Source of the DNA: an uncultured Paracoccaceae bacterium | GTDB lineage: Bacteria; Pseudomonadota; Alphaproteobacteria; Rhodobacterales; Rhodobacteraceae | Assembly (NCBI GenBank): GCA_905182105.1 | Contig: CAJJAR010000016.1 | Coordinates: forward strand, 1 to 64,000 | Length of the DNA stretch: 64,000 nucleotides | Direction: 5' to 3' | Position numbers and translations under genes: made by a program | Shown here: positions 17,421 through 26,623 of the stretch, piece after piece | How positions within the stretch are numbered: the first letter of the stretch is position 1 | How the letters are laid out: each line of letters opens with the position of its first letter | Notes under the pieces: model-generated | What the model saw: only the letters and a program-made list of their open reading frames with translations | Database searches by the model: none | Told to the model about the DNA's origin: nothing

Positions 17421-20203
17421 TTATCTGCCTTACTTTCATTTGAGCCAATCACACGGTCAATCACATCTTTCGCCGCGTCAAAGTTAGTTACCAAAGCAAA
17501 TTCCAAAGCGACCAAATCTTCATATCCCATTGTCCGACAAACAAAACCCATTGCACCTTCACCAATTTCTGCAGGCTTCAATGCTCCATCTGACAGCAGC
17601 CTCGAAGACAATTGAAGCGCCCAACACATGTCATAGCTTGCCTGCAAAACCTGTCTGTCAGCGTCATCGATTAACCCATGCACGACACAAGCGTCCAATC
17701 CACTGCTTGTCTCACGAGCTGGCGATCCATTAAGCAACGCACCCGCCTGTGCGAACAGCTCAATGTCCTGCATCCGACCAGCACCGATTTTAGGATCCCA
17801 GATACTTTCTGCAGGCTTTGCTTGCGCAATTCGCGCCCTCATTGCTTTAACTTCGGTTAAAACGTCCTGCGATTTCCGTGCTACATTGAGCGTACCTTGC
17901 CTAAAATTCTCAATATCAGATCCCAGATCAGTTGAGCCGGCTAGGTAATCAGCGCGAGTTAATGCAAGATGCTCCCAAACCCATGCATTATTTTGTTGGT
18001 AATCTTGGAAACTTGTCCAGCTGGTCGCAACTGGCCCTTGATTTCCAGATGGGCGCAGCCGCATATCGACCTCATATAAGCGCCCTTGGGCCATCGGCAC
18101 TGTCAATGCCGTGATCATCGCTTGCGTCAGGCGAGCGTAATAAGCTCGGGTTTCTAGTCCACGTGGCCCTGTTGAAACGTCAACACCTGCTGGATCATAA
18201 ATGACTATCAAATCAAGGTCGGAGCCCGCATTCAACATGCCAGCCCCCAATGACCCCATGCCAAGGACGACCGCCCCGCGGCCTGGGGGCGGGCCATAAC
18301 GGCGCGTAAATTCATCAACCACTGCAGGCCAGATTGCTCCGACGACCGCCCTCGCAAGATCATTGTATTGAACGCCCGCTTCTTTTGCGTCGATTAAGCC
18401 ACGTAACAGATGCACACCGACCCGAAAATGCAGTTCTTTTGTCCACCGCCGCGCGGCATCAAGTTTAGCCTCGTAATCACTCTCACGAATAAGCAAATCC
18501 ATCAAAGCCGACTGCAAAAACGCTTGGCCAACCCATTCACTAAAAAAGTCACCGCCAATAACTGCATCAAATACAGACGCATTTCGTGACAAGTATTGGG
18601 CCAAGGCGGGTGAGGTACTGACGATATCGACCAGCAATTCAACCAGCTGAGGGTTAGCATCAAATAACGAAAACAATTGAACACCTGCAGGCAGCCCTCT
18701 CAAAAACCCGTCCAACGCCAATAATGCTTCTTGGGGTTTTGCTGCTTGAGCAAGGCGCGCCAGTATTGCTGGCTTAATGCGCTCGAACACAGCCGCCCCA
18801 CGCTCGCTGCGCAAAGCAGGATAGGTCCGCCAGCGTTCCATAATCTCAGGATTAAGAGTTTGTTCAGGTACCGCAGCAACTGCATCCGGCGCAAAAAATC
18901 CCTCCGTCGCATCATGGACTTCGCTTAGTCTGCGATGAAGATCCTGCTCTAAATCGGAACGGTTCATATCCATCAATGCTGCAAGACGGTCAAACTCTGC
19001 TTCCGAAGTGGGCAGATTATGGGTTTGTGCATCACGCACCATTTGCAAGCGGTGTTCGACAGTTCGATGCACTACATAGTGATCCGATAGGGCTTTTGCT
19101 AAATCTGGCTCGATCCAGCCCTTTTGTGCCAGCCCTGCCAATCCTTGGCGCGTTCCACTCATCCTCAATTCCGGATCACGCCCACCTGCAATCAGTTGAC
19201 GAGTTTGAGTGAAAAACTCGATCTCACGGATACCACCGCGCCCCAGCTTCATATTGTGACCAGCCAAGGTGATTGGCCCACCCAAACCTTTGTGATGGCG
19301 AATAGCCAAACGCATATCATGTGCATCTTGGATGGCAGCAAAATCCAAATGTCTGCGCCAAACAAATGGTCCCAATGTTTTCAGGAACCGATCACCCGCC
19401 TCTATATCGCCGGCAGAAGAACGCGCCTTGATAAATGCGGCACGTTCCCAAGTGCGCCCAAGACTTTCATAGTAGCGTTCAGCCGCTTCCATAGCGATAC
19501 ACACCGGTGTCGCCGACGGATCAGGACGCAGACGAAGGTCCGTGCGGAACACATAACCTTCTCCCGTAATGTCGCTAAGTAATGCGGTCATCGCTCGGGT
19601 TGCACGCACAAAGCCCATTCGGGCATCCGCAAAATCACGAGCGTCAAACCGAGTTTCGTCAAACAAGAAGATCAGATCGATGTCCGATGAGTAATTCAAT
19701 TCATGGGCACCCATCTTGCCCATGGCCAAGGCAACCATGCCGCCAGCAATCTCGATGTCATCCTCACCCTGACCAGGCAATTTTCCCCTTTTAATTTGCT
19801 GAGCGATGGCGGCACGCATCGCAGTTGTACAAGCCGTATCGGCAAACCGACTAAGCGTTCCTGTGACCTGCTCCAAAGACCAGACCCCGCCAAGGTCAGC
19901 CAGTCCAGTCAACAGGGCGATCCTCCGTTTTGCTTGACGAAGGCGTGTGCCGACAACGTCATAGCCACAGGACAAACATTCGGCAAATTCGACCTCGACC
20001 GCGACTTCCGGGCAATCAAAGGCTGCAGCGAGCCAATTAGTTTCTTTCGCAACTAAATTCGCCAGATACGGACTGCTGCCAGCAGCACCTTTTATCAAGT
20101 CTAAAATAGAGGGCGAAACCCCGTGAACCAGGGCAGCCGTTTCAGCACCCCTATCATGATTAAAAGGGCGCGGGCATTGGGTCAGATCAGCTTCAAAACT
20201 CAT
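17417..20203 (-). CDS. glnE: Bifunctional glutamine synthetase adenylyltransferase / adenylyl-removing enzyme
   Basis: Controls glutamine synthetase by adding or removing AMP in response to nitrogen status (through PII). The 928-residue protein has two nucleotidyltransferase halves: the N-terminal removing domain with YSSDIDLIFLFD at about residue 171, and the C-terminal transferase domain with NAGSDLDLIVIYD at about residue 658. Regions VRATRAMTAL and REIEFFTQTRQL match the family. Length is typical. The start ATG at 20203 has AGGTAGGAG directly upstream. It is followed by the 91-residue gene in an overlapping arrangement and is divergent from the ybaK-like remnant. Confidence 0.96.
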   Translation of the reverse strand: MSFEADLTQCPRPFNHDRGAETAALVHGVSPSILDLIKGAAGSSPYLANLVAKETNWLAAAFDCPEVAVEVEFAECLSCGYDVVGTRLRQAKRRIALLTGLADLGGVWSLEQVTGTLSRFADTACTTAMRAAIAQQIKRGKLPGQGEDDIEIAGGMVALAMGKMGAHELNYSSDIDLIFLFDETRFDARDFADARMGFVRATRAMTALLSDITGEGYVFRTDLRLRPDPSATPVCIAMEAAERYYESLGRTWERAAFIKARSSAGDIEAGDRFLKTLGPFVWRRHLDFAAIQDAHDMRLAIRHHKGLGGPITLAGHNMKLGRGGIREIEFFTQTRQLIAGGRDPELRMSGTRQGLAGLAQKGWIEPDLAKALSDHYVVHRTVEHRLQMVRDAQTHNLPTSEAEFDRLAALMDMNRSDLEQDLHRRLSEVHDATEGFFAPDAVAAVPEQTLNPEIMERWRTYPALRSERGAAVFERIKPAILARLAQAAKPQEALLALDGFLRGLPAGVQLFSLFDANPQLVELLVDIVSTSPALAQYLSRNASVFDAVIGGDFFSEWVGQAFLQSALMDLLIRESDYEAKLDAARRWTKELHFRVGVHLLRGLIDAKEAGVQYNDLARAVVGAIWPAVVDEFTRRYGPPPGRGAVVLGMGSLGAGMLNAGSDLDLIVIYDPAGVDVSTGPRGLETRAYYARLTQAMITALTVPMAQGRLYEVDMRLRPSGNQGPVATSWTSFQDYQQNNAWVWEHLALTRADYLAGSTDLGSDIENFRQGTLNVARKSQDVLTEVKAMRARIAQAKPAESIWDPKIGAGRMQDIELFAQAGALLNGSPARETSSGLDACVVHGLIDDADRQVLQASYDMCWALQLSSRLLSDGALKPAEIGEGAMGFVCRTMGYEDLVALEFALVTNFDAAKDVIDRVIGSNESKADK

Positions 20204-20278
20204 ACTCCTACCTTGACCGCAATCATCAGTAGGTCAATGGCCCTCACAAGCCCCAGAACAAGGTTTCAAATTGTAAAC

Positions 20279-20746
20279 ATGAGCAAGATCTTAAAGCTAG
20301 TACGCGCTACCCTAGAAAACCTATGGGCTGACATAACGATTCTTAAAACCAATCTGGCCCACACTGCAGCTGATGCTGTTTTTGCGATTGGATGTGACAA
20401 AGACCAGATTATCAAGTCCTGCATCCTCAAAGGTAACGTTAGTGGTGAAGCGATCCTGTTCATCACAACAGATGGCAATAGAGTGGATCCAGTTAAGGCG
20501 GCGCAACTTGGCAGTGAGACACTTGGCAAAGCAAATGCAGCACTCACTCGCGAACAAAGAGGCTTTGCGATTGGCGACGGTTCCCCAATTGGCTATTTAC
20601 ACCCCATTCGAGCGTTTTCCGACCCACGACGCAAAGAATTCGAACAGATTTAGGCTGCTGCAGGCACGCCAATTCACGGTTTCAGCTTTATAGATGAGAA
20701 CTTAGAAAAGTCTCAAGTGAAACAAGGTTATAATTTTAATACATAA
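20279..20746 (+). pseudogene. YbaK/EbsC-family aminoacyl-tRNA deacylase-like gene with an amber codon
   Basis: From ATG 20279 the frame reads MSKILKLVRATLEN..., then KDQIIKSCILKG, GEAILFITTDGNRVD, LGKANAALTREQRGFAIG and PIGYLHPIRAFSDP, all diagnostic of the YbaK / prolyl-tRNA deacylase-like domain. It stops at TAG 20651 where the family normally has Trp in a (Q/E)xWAAAGTP segment; directly after the TAG the same frame continues AAAGTPIHGF and is open to TAA at 20746. A single TGG-to-TAG change is the simplest explanation. Longer N-terminal readings from 20123 overlap glnE and are not supported. Partial function without the last 30 residues cannot be excluded. Confidence 0.7.
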
Positions 20747-20779
20747 AAAAGTTAATGTACCCCGCGTTAGAGTAATTCA

Positions 20780-21217
20780 ATGACCCATCTTCCAGATACA
20801 ATCGCTCAAGCCGCATTCTATGAAACCGTCCCAACCAACCGGTTGTTTGTGTGGATTTTGGACGCAGCTATTATCTTGGGAATTTGCCTTGTTGTCCTTA
20901 GGTTTACTGGGTTTTTAGGCATCTTCTTTTGGCCACTGATGTGGTTGGTCGTTGGTTTTGCTTACCGCACAATTACAATAGCAAATCGGTCAGCCACATG
21001 GGGCATGCGGCTTGTTTCGATCGAACTACGCAATCGTACTGGTGCACCCCTCGATCTGACCAAAGCAATTCTTCACACACTTGGCTATACCATAAGTATT
21101 GGGATATTTTTGTTGCAAGCTGTCTCAATCGTATTGATCTGCGCCAGCATGCGTGGTCAAAGTCTAATCGATCATGCTCTTGGCGCCGTAATGCTGAACA
21201 AGCAAGCTCGGCGATAA
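20780..21217 (+). CDS. RDD family membrane protein
   Basis: A 145-residue inner-membrane protein with three hydrophobic segments (about residues 23-45, 47-64 and 102-124) and the RDD-domain features: an aromatic N-terminus (AAFYETVPTNRLFVWILDAAI), TWGMRLVSIELR in the middle and SLIDHALGAVML near the end. Some RDD proteins act in ion transport or stress response; the role here is unknown. It precedes bpt in the same direction with a 70-base gap, so the two may be co-transcribed. The ribosome site is weak. Confidence 0.85.
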   Translation: MTHLPDTIAQAAFYETVPTNRLFVWILDAAIILGICLVVLRFTGFLGIFFWPLMWLVVGFAYRTITIANRSATWGMRLVSIELRNRTGAPLDLTKAILHTLGYTISIGIFLLQAVSIVLICASMRGQSLIDHALGAVMLNKQARR

Positions 21218-21287
21218 TTGTACGTGAATCAAAAGTTTACACGTAGTGGTAGCGCAGCTAGGATGAACCCAAGTCTTAAGGAATTGA

Positions 21288-22100
21288 ATGCGCCACACTC
21301 TGCCCATAGCGCCCCAGTTTTATGTGACGGCACCGCAACCTTGCCCTTATCTTGATGGTAGGACAGAACGAAAGCTGTTTACAGCGCTTCAAGGTGAGAA
21401 CGCTCAAGACCTCAATAACAGCCTATCACAACAAGGGTTTAGACGCTCTCAAAACGTGCTTTACCGCCCCTCCTGCGCTGAATGCTCAGCTTGTTTATCA
21501 GCTCGTATTGATGTCAGCCGGTTTGCCCCGACCAAAAGCCAAAAACGGGGAATACGCCGTAACGCAAATGTTAAGCGACGCGCGACGTCCCCCTGGGCGA
21601 CCGAGGCGCAATATGATCTGTTTCGCACCTACTTAGATGCACGGCATGCAGATGGTGGTATGGCGGAGATGGATATTTTTGAGTTCGCAGCTATGATCGA
21701 AGAAACACCAATCCGCAGCCGTGTGGTTGAGTATACCATGGATGAAGAGCTCATCGCAGTAGGCCTGACGGACGTCTTGGCCGATGGCCTCAGCATGGTC
21801 TATTCGTTCTTCGATCCAGATCGAGAGCGGCACAGCCTTGGAACCTATCTAATCCTTGATCACATCCGTATCGCCCAAGAAGCAAATCTACCTTACGTTT
21901 ACCTAGGATATTGGGTCCCTGGTAGTCAAAAGATGGGCTACAAAGCTAATTTCGCAGGACTAGAGATCTTTACTGGCGGTCGTTGGAAGCGAGTTCCAGA
22001 TCCAAGCAAGATATCAGCTGACACACATCCCTTATCAAATGACCCAATTTCAGAGCAAGTTGCCAACATCTGCTTGCCGGGTATTCAATCTGCGCGCTGA
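21288..22100 (+). CDS. bpt: Aspartate/glutamate leucyltransferase (N-end rule)
   Basis: Adds leucine from Leu-tRNA to proteins with N-terminal Asp or Glu, marking them for ClpS/ClpAP. The 270-residue protein has the N-terminal cysteine-rich part ([25 protein letters not shown]), and the C-terminal GNAT-like part with [22 protein letters not shown] and [18 protein letters not shown], all diagnostic for Bpt/ATE1-like bacterial enzymes. The ATG at 21288 has AAGGA six bases upstream. The gene appears intact, unlike its neighbours on both sides. Confidence 0.95.
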   Translation: MRHTLPIAPQFYVTAPQPCPYLDGRTERKLFTALQGENAQDLNNSLSQQGFRRSQNVLYRPSCAECSACLSARIDVSRFAPTKSQKRGIRRNANVKRRATSPWATEAQYDLFRTYLDARHADGGMAEMDIFEFAAMIEETPIRSRVVEYTMDEELIAVGLTDVLADGLSMVYSFFDPDRERHSLGTYLILDHIRIAQEANLPYVYLGYWVPGSQKMGYKANFAGLEIFTGGRWKRVPDPSKISADTHPLSNDPISEQVANICLPGIQSAR

Positions 22101-22101
22101 T

Positions 22102-23059
22102 TTAAATCTCTTTCGCATAATACTCAAAATTCTTGTTTTGCGTCCAGCTATCTGCTCACCATCTTTTTTTGCCTCATAGGCAATCGAAGCGCTTTTAGAA
22201 AAATATGCGGGATCAATCATCGTTTTGCTGTTTGGGTCGACAATAGGGATTGAACAGCGACTATAACCCTATGAATTTAAAAACCTATGTCTTGTCGAAG
22301 CCAAGCGGCCAGTGCTCCACTGTTCTAAAAGATCACTGATGTTGCGTGCAAAAGTGCCTTCGATGGACAGTGCCGCGATCTAATCACCAGCTTTGTGCCG
22401 AACCTGAAGTCCGCCATTATTGTCCTGCAACCGTATAGTCGACGCACCAAAATTCAAATGCGCCGCTGCACCAAATCGTGTGGCTCTCATATCAGTACCG
22501 TTAGGCTTTGAATAATAAACCAATTGCCCAGGAGCCAATGGCACCTCGTATCCGACATCAAAAAAATCAACATCCTTGCCCAACCCTGACGCAATCGCCT
22601 GCGCAACTGAACGCACAAGTTCGACCACAGTCAAGTTGAAGGGCATCAGATCGTCACGAAATTAGGAGCTACAACATCTGGCCATTGGTTCTGTGCAACC
22701 ATCGCAAAACCTGCGTTCAAATAAAGGACACCTCTTTTGCATCATAGGCTGTAGCTCCTTCCAGCTTGGTAATACATTGAGTCACCCAATCACGTTGGGT
22801 TTGGTCAACGGAAATATTGGATTTTCCGTCTGTGGCAGCTAAAAGAAGTCCTTAGACGTCTTAAAAGTCTGAGACATCAGCTCCGGCCCAATTCTGCGCT
22901 CATTGAGGTAAAAAAGCCTACGATTTCTGCCGCCTCAACAATTTATGCGCCAATTCGTAATTTTTCTTCCGCCGATTGTATATCGGTTAGGTCAAAGGTT
23001 GGGACCTCACTCACATCAGCATCTTTAGCACAACTGTACTCTGGAAACTTGTTACCCAT
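22102..23059 (-). pseudogene. Heavily decayed isopenicillin N synthase-like 2OG-Fe(II) oxygenase
   Basis: Reading the minus strand across frames recovers the family from end to end: VPTFDLTDI, then EAAEIVGFFYLNE, GPELMSQTFKTSKDFF, an NQWPDVVAP segment, LVRSVAQAIASGLGKDVDFF, the metal region GAAAHLNFGASTIRLQDNNGGLQV, then VEGTF-like SIEGTFARNISDLLEQWSTG, the 2-oxoglutarate site STRHRFLN, and SIPIVDPNSKT. There are in-frame stops (for example in GA*IVEAA, DFF*LP, just before IAALS, and LNS*GYS) and several frame changes. The expected HxD is HLN. Clearly non-functional; the original substrate is unknown. Confidence 0.85.
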
Positions 23060-23102
23060 CTCACCACGTCTTCCATGCGCTGATGATTTGTAGCGAACAC
23101 CA

Positions 23103-23132
23103 AAAAGGCCATCCGATCAAGGATGGCCTTTT
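23103..23132 (-). terminator. Intrinsic terminator of the TRAP operon
   Basis: A perfect 12-base stem AAAAGGCCATCC / GGATGGCCTTTT with loop GATCAA lies just after the dctM stop; on the minus strand it ends in a T-run. It also separates the operon from the decayed oxygenase. Confidence 0.9.
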
Positions 23133-23153
23133 CAATTTAGACTATTGTGAAGA

Positions 23154-25508
23154 TCAATTCGGGATCAAATCCGGGAGGAAAGTTACCACGCTTGGGAAGG
23201 TCCACAACAGGGCCAAGCCTGCAATTTGGATCAACACAAACGGGACAATCCCACGATAGATGTGACGCGTCGTGACCTCTTTTGGTGCAACCCCGCGCAA
23301 GTAGAACAACGCAAAACCAAATGGCGGTGTTAGAAACGAGGTCTGCAAGTTGACCGCGATCATGATCGTTACCCATTTAGGGTCGAACGTGCCGCCATAA
23401 ATAACGGGACCTACGATCGGAATGACGATGTAAATGATCTCTAAGAAATCAAGGACAAAGCCCAAGACAAACAATACCAACATCACGATCAAGAACACCG
23501 TGATCTCGTTATCAAACGATTTGAGGAATTGTTGAATGTAGTGTTCGCCCCCAAAACTAATAACGACAAGGTTCAACAACTGAGAACCGATCAGGATCGT
23601 GAAGACCATCGATGTCACCTTGGCAGTCTCACGCACAACAGGGGTCAAGACACCTGATGTGAACAAAATCCAGCACGAGAACAGCAAGCCAAACATAGCA
23701 TACAGATAAGCACCGTAGGCTACGAAGAAGGCAAACCAACTTTCGAAGCTTACGTCATCCTGATTGATCCGTAGATCAAAGTTGATGCCGACAAGGATAC
23801 AAACCCCAATTGCAACAGTTGACCAGATGATCACCTTCGGCGAACGATCAGTGTCAGACAACTTGCGATAGGCAGCTAGCATGATTGCGCCCCCTGCCCC
23901 AAGTGCAGCAGCGGGTGTCGGATTGGTGATCCCCCCTAGGATTGAACCAAGCACGGCAACGATTAGCATCAAAGGTGGGAAGACAACGCGGATCAACTCG
24001 TTCTTCGCACACATCGCAGCAGCATGAACGACCCCGTACAAGACTGCCACAAAAGGCAAGAACATGATCACAACGTAGGAGCCAGCGGAATTGGATGAGC
24101 CCAATACAACAATGTCCACCAACAAAGCCACCAAGACACCAATTCCACCGATGATAAGTGGCCGTTTATCAGCAGACGGGGAAACCCCACGACCGATCAC
24201 CATCACCAAACTGAACAACAACAGCAAGATTGCCGTGCCTGTCCCGATGGGTGCCGCCCCATCAATCTTGGCTTGTTGTGCAAGGGCGAATGCATCTTCT
24301 GAAAGGCGTTCAGATTGAACTACACCACCAGCAGCCTCAATAGCCACTTGCTGTGCGATTGCAGCATCCCATGCTGGGAGGCCATGCAACTCGATCATTG
24401 CAACCTTACACGCCTCAGACACATTGGTCCGCAGTGATGCACTTTCCCCAATGTCAGAGAAGGCTGAAATTACGGTGCTTTGACCGCCTATGATCCCCAA
24501 ATTACCCAAGAGAACTGTTCCAACAACCAATGCGATTGGCACGAATAGGAAAAATGTCATCGCTTCACTACGTGTGACCGGCTCAGAGCTTGTTGTCCCC
24601 ATTTGAACCGCTGGTGCTTTGTCTGGGTTCAGCAAAGCATAGCCAAACGCATAAAGCGCATAAAGAACTGCCAGCAAGATCCCAGGTACCAATGCCGCTT
24701 GGAACAAGGTACCAACAGACAGAACCGCAGGCTCCCCAAGATAGCTTAGGGCATCTGTACAGCCAACGGAAATTGCGCGGGCTTCTTGTGCCGAGGAATA
24801 CAAATCCCCCGCTAAAGTGCCAAGTAAAACGATCACGATTGAGGGTGGAATAATCTGCCCCAAAGTACCTGAAGCCGCAATGACCCCTGTCGCAATCTCG
24901 GGACTGTACCCATTGCGTAACATTGTTGGTAGGGCAAGCAATCCCATCGTCACAACAGTTGCGCCCACAATGCCAGTCGACGCGGCAAGGAATGCACCAA
25001 CAACAACAACGGACACAGCCAAACCACCTGGTAAAGGGCCAAAGACACGCGCCATCGTGGTTAGCAAATCATTTGCAATTTTTGAACGCTCCAGTGTGAT
25101 CCCCATAAGAACAAACATCAAAACGGCCAAAAGGGTTTCAATGGATTGCCCTGCCAGAACACGCTCGTTCATGCGATTCACAACAAAGGATACATTGCGG
25201 TCCATCGCCACTTCCCAGCCTTTAGGGAATACAGCTTCGGCAACACGCGGCAGCTCAGGATACCTGAATATACTGATCTTATCCGCACCAACCCCTGCAG
25301 TAATCAAATCCTGATACATCTGACTGGAGTCGTCGATCGCTTGGTGGACCAATAGGCCCGCGCTGTCTAAAGACGCGATAATACCGAAAGAAATGATACC
25401 AGCACCACCAATGGCAAAAGCCACTGGAAAGCCAGAAAGAATACCACCGAACAGGGTGATAAAGACAATGATCAGGCCAACTTCTACGCCATCAAGTCCA
25501 AACAACAT
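23154..25508 (-). CDS. dctM: TRAP transporter large permease subunit (DctM type, long form)
   Basis: The 784-residue inner-membrane protein is the transport channel of a Na+-driven TRAP system. Family hallmarks include the N-terminal GFPVAFAIGGAG, LLAVLMFVLMGITLERS, VVVGAFLAASTGIVGATVVTMG, and the signature IAASGTLGQIIPPSIVIVLLG. It is much longer than the common 430-residue DctM: extra polar segments lie between the first helices (about residues 55-115) and a central region (about 340-480), a form regularly seen in roseobacters. The ATG overlaps the dctQ stop by one base (TGATG). It acts with the small subunit and the binding protein encoded just upstream. Confidence 0.93.
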   Translation of the reverse strand: MLFGLDGVEVGLIIVFITLFGGILSGFPVAFAIGGAGIISFGIIASLDSAGLLVHQAIDDSSQMYQDLITAGVGADKISIFRYPELPRVAEAVFPKGWEVAMDRNVSFVVNRMNERVLAGQSIETLLAVLMFVLMGITLERSKIANDLLTTMARVFGPLPGGLAVSVVVVGAFLAASTGIVGATVVTMGLLALPTMLRNGYSPEIATGVIAASGTLGQIIPPSIVIVLLGTLAGDLYSSAQEARAISVGCTDALSYLGEPAVLSVGTLFQAALVPGILLAVLYALYAFGYALLNPDKAPAVQMGTTSSEPVTRSEAMTFFLFVPIALVVGTVLLGNLGIIGGQSTVISAFSDIGESASLRTNVSEACKVAMIELHGLPAWDAAIAQQVAIEAAGGVVQSERLSEDAFALAQQAKIDGAAPIGTGTAILLLLFSLVMVIGRGVSPSADKRPLIIGGIGVLVALLVDIVVLGSSNSAGSYVVIMFLPFVAVLYGVVHAAAMCAKNELIRVVFPPLMLIVAVLGSILGGITNPTPAAALGAGGAIMLAAYRKLSDTDRSPKVIIWSTVAIGVCILVGINFDLRINQDDVSFESWFAFFVAYGAYLYAMFGLLFSCWILFTSGVLTPVVRETAKVTSMVFTILIGSQLLNLVVISFGGEHYIQQFLKSFDNEITVFLIVMLVLFVLGFVLDFLEIIYIVIPIVGPVIYGGTFDPKWVTIMIAVNLQTSFLTPPFGFALFYLRGVAPKEVTTRHIYRGIVPFVLIQIAGLALLWTFPSVVTFLPDLIPN

Positions 25509-26503
25509 CAGTGCGTCCCCTCATAGGCTTCTTCACCTTCACCCAAGGTATCCTTGTCGAGGTATTTGTTTTCACTCTCTTCGCCCTCTTTCCACTCAAG
25601 GAAAGAGCGATAGAAGAACGCGATTGCGTGGATAAAGACCATAGCGGTGAACGTCACCAACAAGATCTTAAACAGGAAGTATCCGGTAAATCCATTTGGA
25701 CTAAATCCGATGGTTTCGACGTTCCAGCGCAGTGCACGGGCCTTGTTGACCAGACGGTCCAAACTGTCGGATGCGGATGGATTTGGTACGATCAGATGCC
25801 GCCACAAGAAGTACCATCCATACATCCATGTCAGCACAGCAGAAGGCACCATAAAGATAAGTGACCCGAACATGTCGATCATCTTTTTGGTACGGAATTT
25901 GACAGCTGCATAAACCAAATCAACACGCACGTGGCTGCCTTGCACGAAGGCATAGGTAACACACATACAAACGACTAAAGCATTGTACAGCTTCAGTTCT
26001 TCGGCGAACCAACTGATGTCAAACTGTAGAGGAATACCAAAACCGATAGAAATGTCGGGGCGCGTAAAGATGCGCTGTAAAAATACGATCATGATCTGTT
26101 GCAGAACCATCAAAAGACCAGCCCACGCAAAGAAACGGCCAACTGTATTGGCAAAACCTTCTAAACAGCGAACAACGCCCCACATAAATTTGTTATTCAT
26201 CAGGCCATAAATGGTCATGCCCAAGATGAGCGTCGCGAGAACAAAGAAAAATTCGACAGAACCTCCGTAATAAACAAACCGCATTAGCGATTGTTTATCT
26301 TCAAGCGTGTTTTCCCATGTCAGCCAGTCCAACCACATCGATGCGTTAATAATCGCAACCGGAACGTTGTACAAAGCTTCTAAAAAATTACCCGAGATGA
26401 ATTGCAAAACGCCACTGGATTGAAACTGGTCCAAGCAACTGATGTCACCCTTGGCTTCTGTCGCAGCACGGAAAAATCCGGTGCATACTGTTTCGTCTGT
26501 CAT
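25508..26503 (-). CDS. dctQ: TRAP transporter small permease subunit (DctQ type, long form)
   Basis: The 331-residue protein has the four-helix DctQ core (VVCMCVTYAFVQGSHVRVDLVY and LIFMVPSAVLTWMYGWYFLW) preceded by about 130 additional residues with further helices (NVPVAIINASMWLDWL, FFFVLATLILGMTIYG). It stabilises DctM and helps the binding protein dock. I chose ATG 26503 (MTDETVCTGFF); a TTG four codons upstream is possible. One-base overlap with dctM and about 120 bases, including a terminator-like hairpin, after dctP. Confidence 0.9.
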   Translation of the reverse strand: MTDETVCTGFFRAATEAKGDISCLDQFQSSGVLQFISGNFLEALYNVPVAIINASMWLDWLTWENTLEDKQSLMRFVYYGGSVEFFFVLATLILGMTIYGLMNNKFMWGVVRCLEGFANTVGRFFAWAGLLMVLQQIMIVFLQRIFTRPDISIGFGIPLQFDISWFAEELKLYNALVVCMCVTYAFVQGSHVRVDLVYAAVKFRTKKMIDMFGSLIFMVPSAVLTWMYGWYFLWRHLIVPNPSASDSLDRLVNKARALRWNVETIGFSPNGFTGYFLFKILLVTFTAMVFIHAIAFFYRSFLEWKEGEESENKYLDKDTLGEGEEAYEGTH

Positions 26504-26576
26504 TGTGCCCCCCAAACCGCAGAACGCGGCGCAACATTTTTAGGCTGTGCTGGCCCTAGATTGCGATACTGTTCAA

Positions 26577-26602
26577 AAAGGCCCCTTTCAAAAGGGGCCT
26601 TT
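26577..26602 (-). terminator. Hairpin between dctP and dctQ
   Basis: AAAGGCCCC pairs with GGGGCCTTT with a short loop, and a T5 run follows on the minus strand. Lying between dctP and the permease genes, it fits partial termination that keeps binding protein in excess over permease, a common arrangement in binding-protein transporters. Confidence 0.8.
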
Positions 26603-26623
26603 CCAATAGATTTTCTAAACGGC

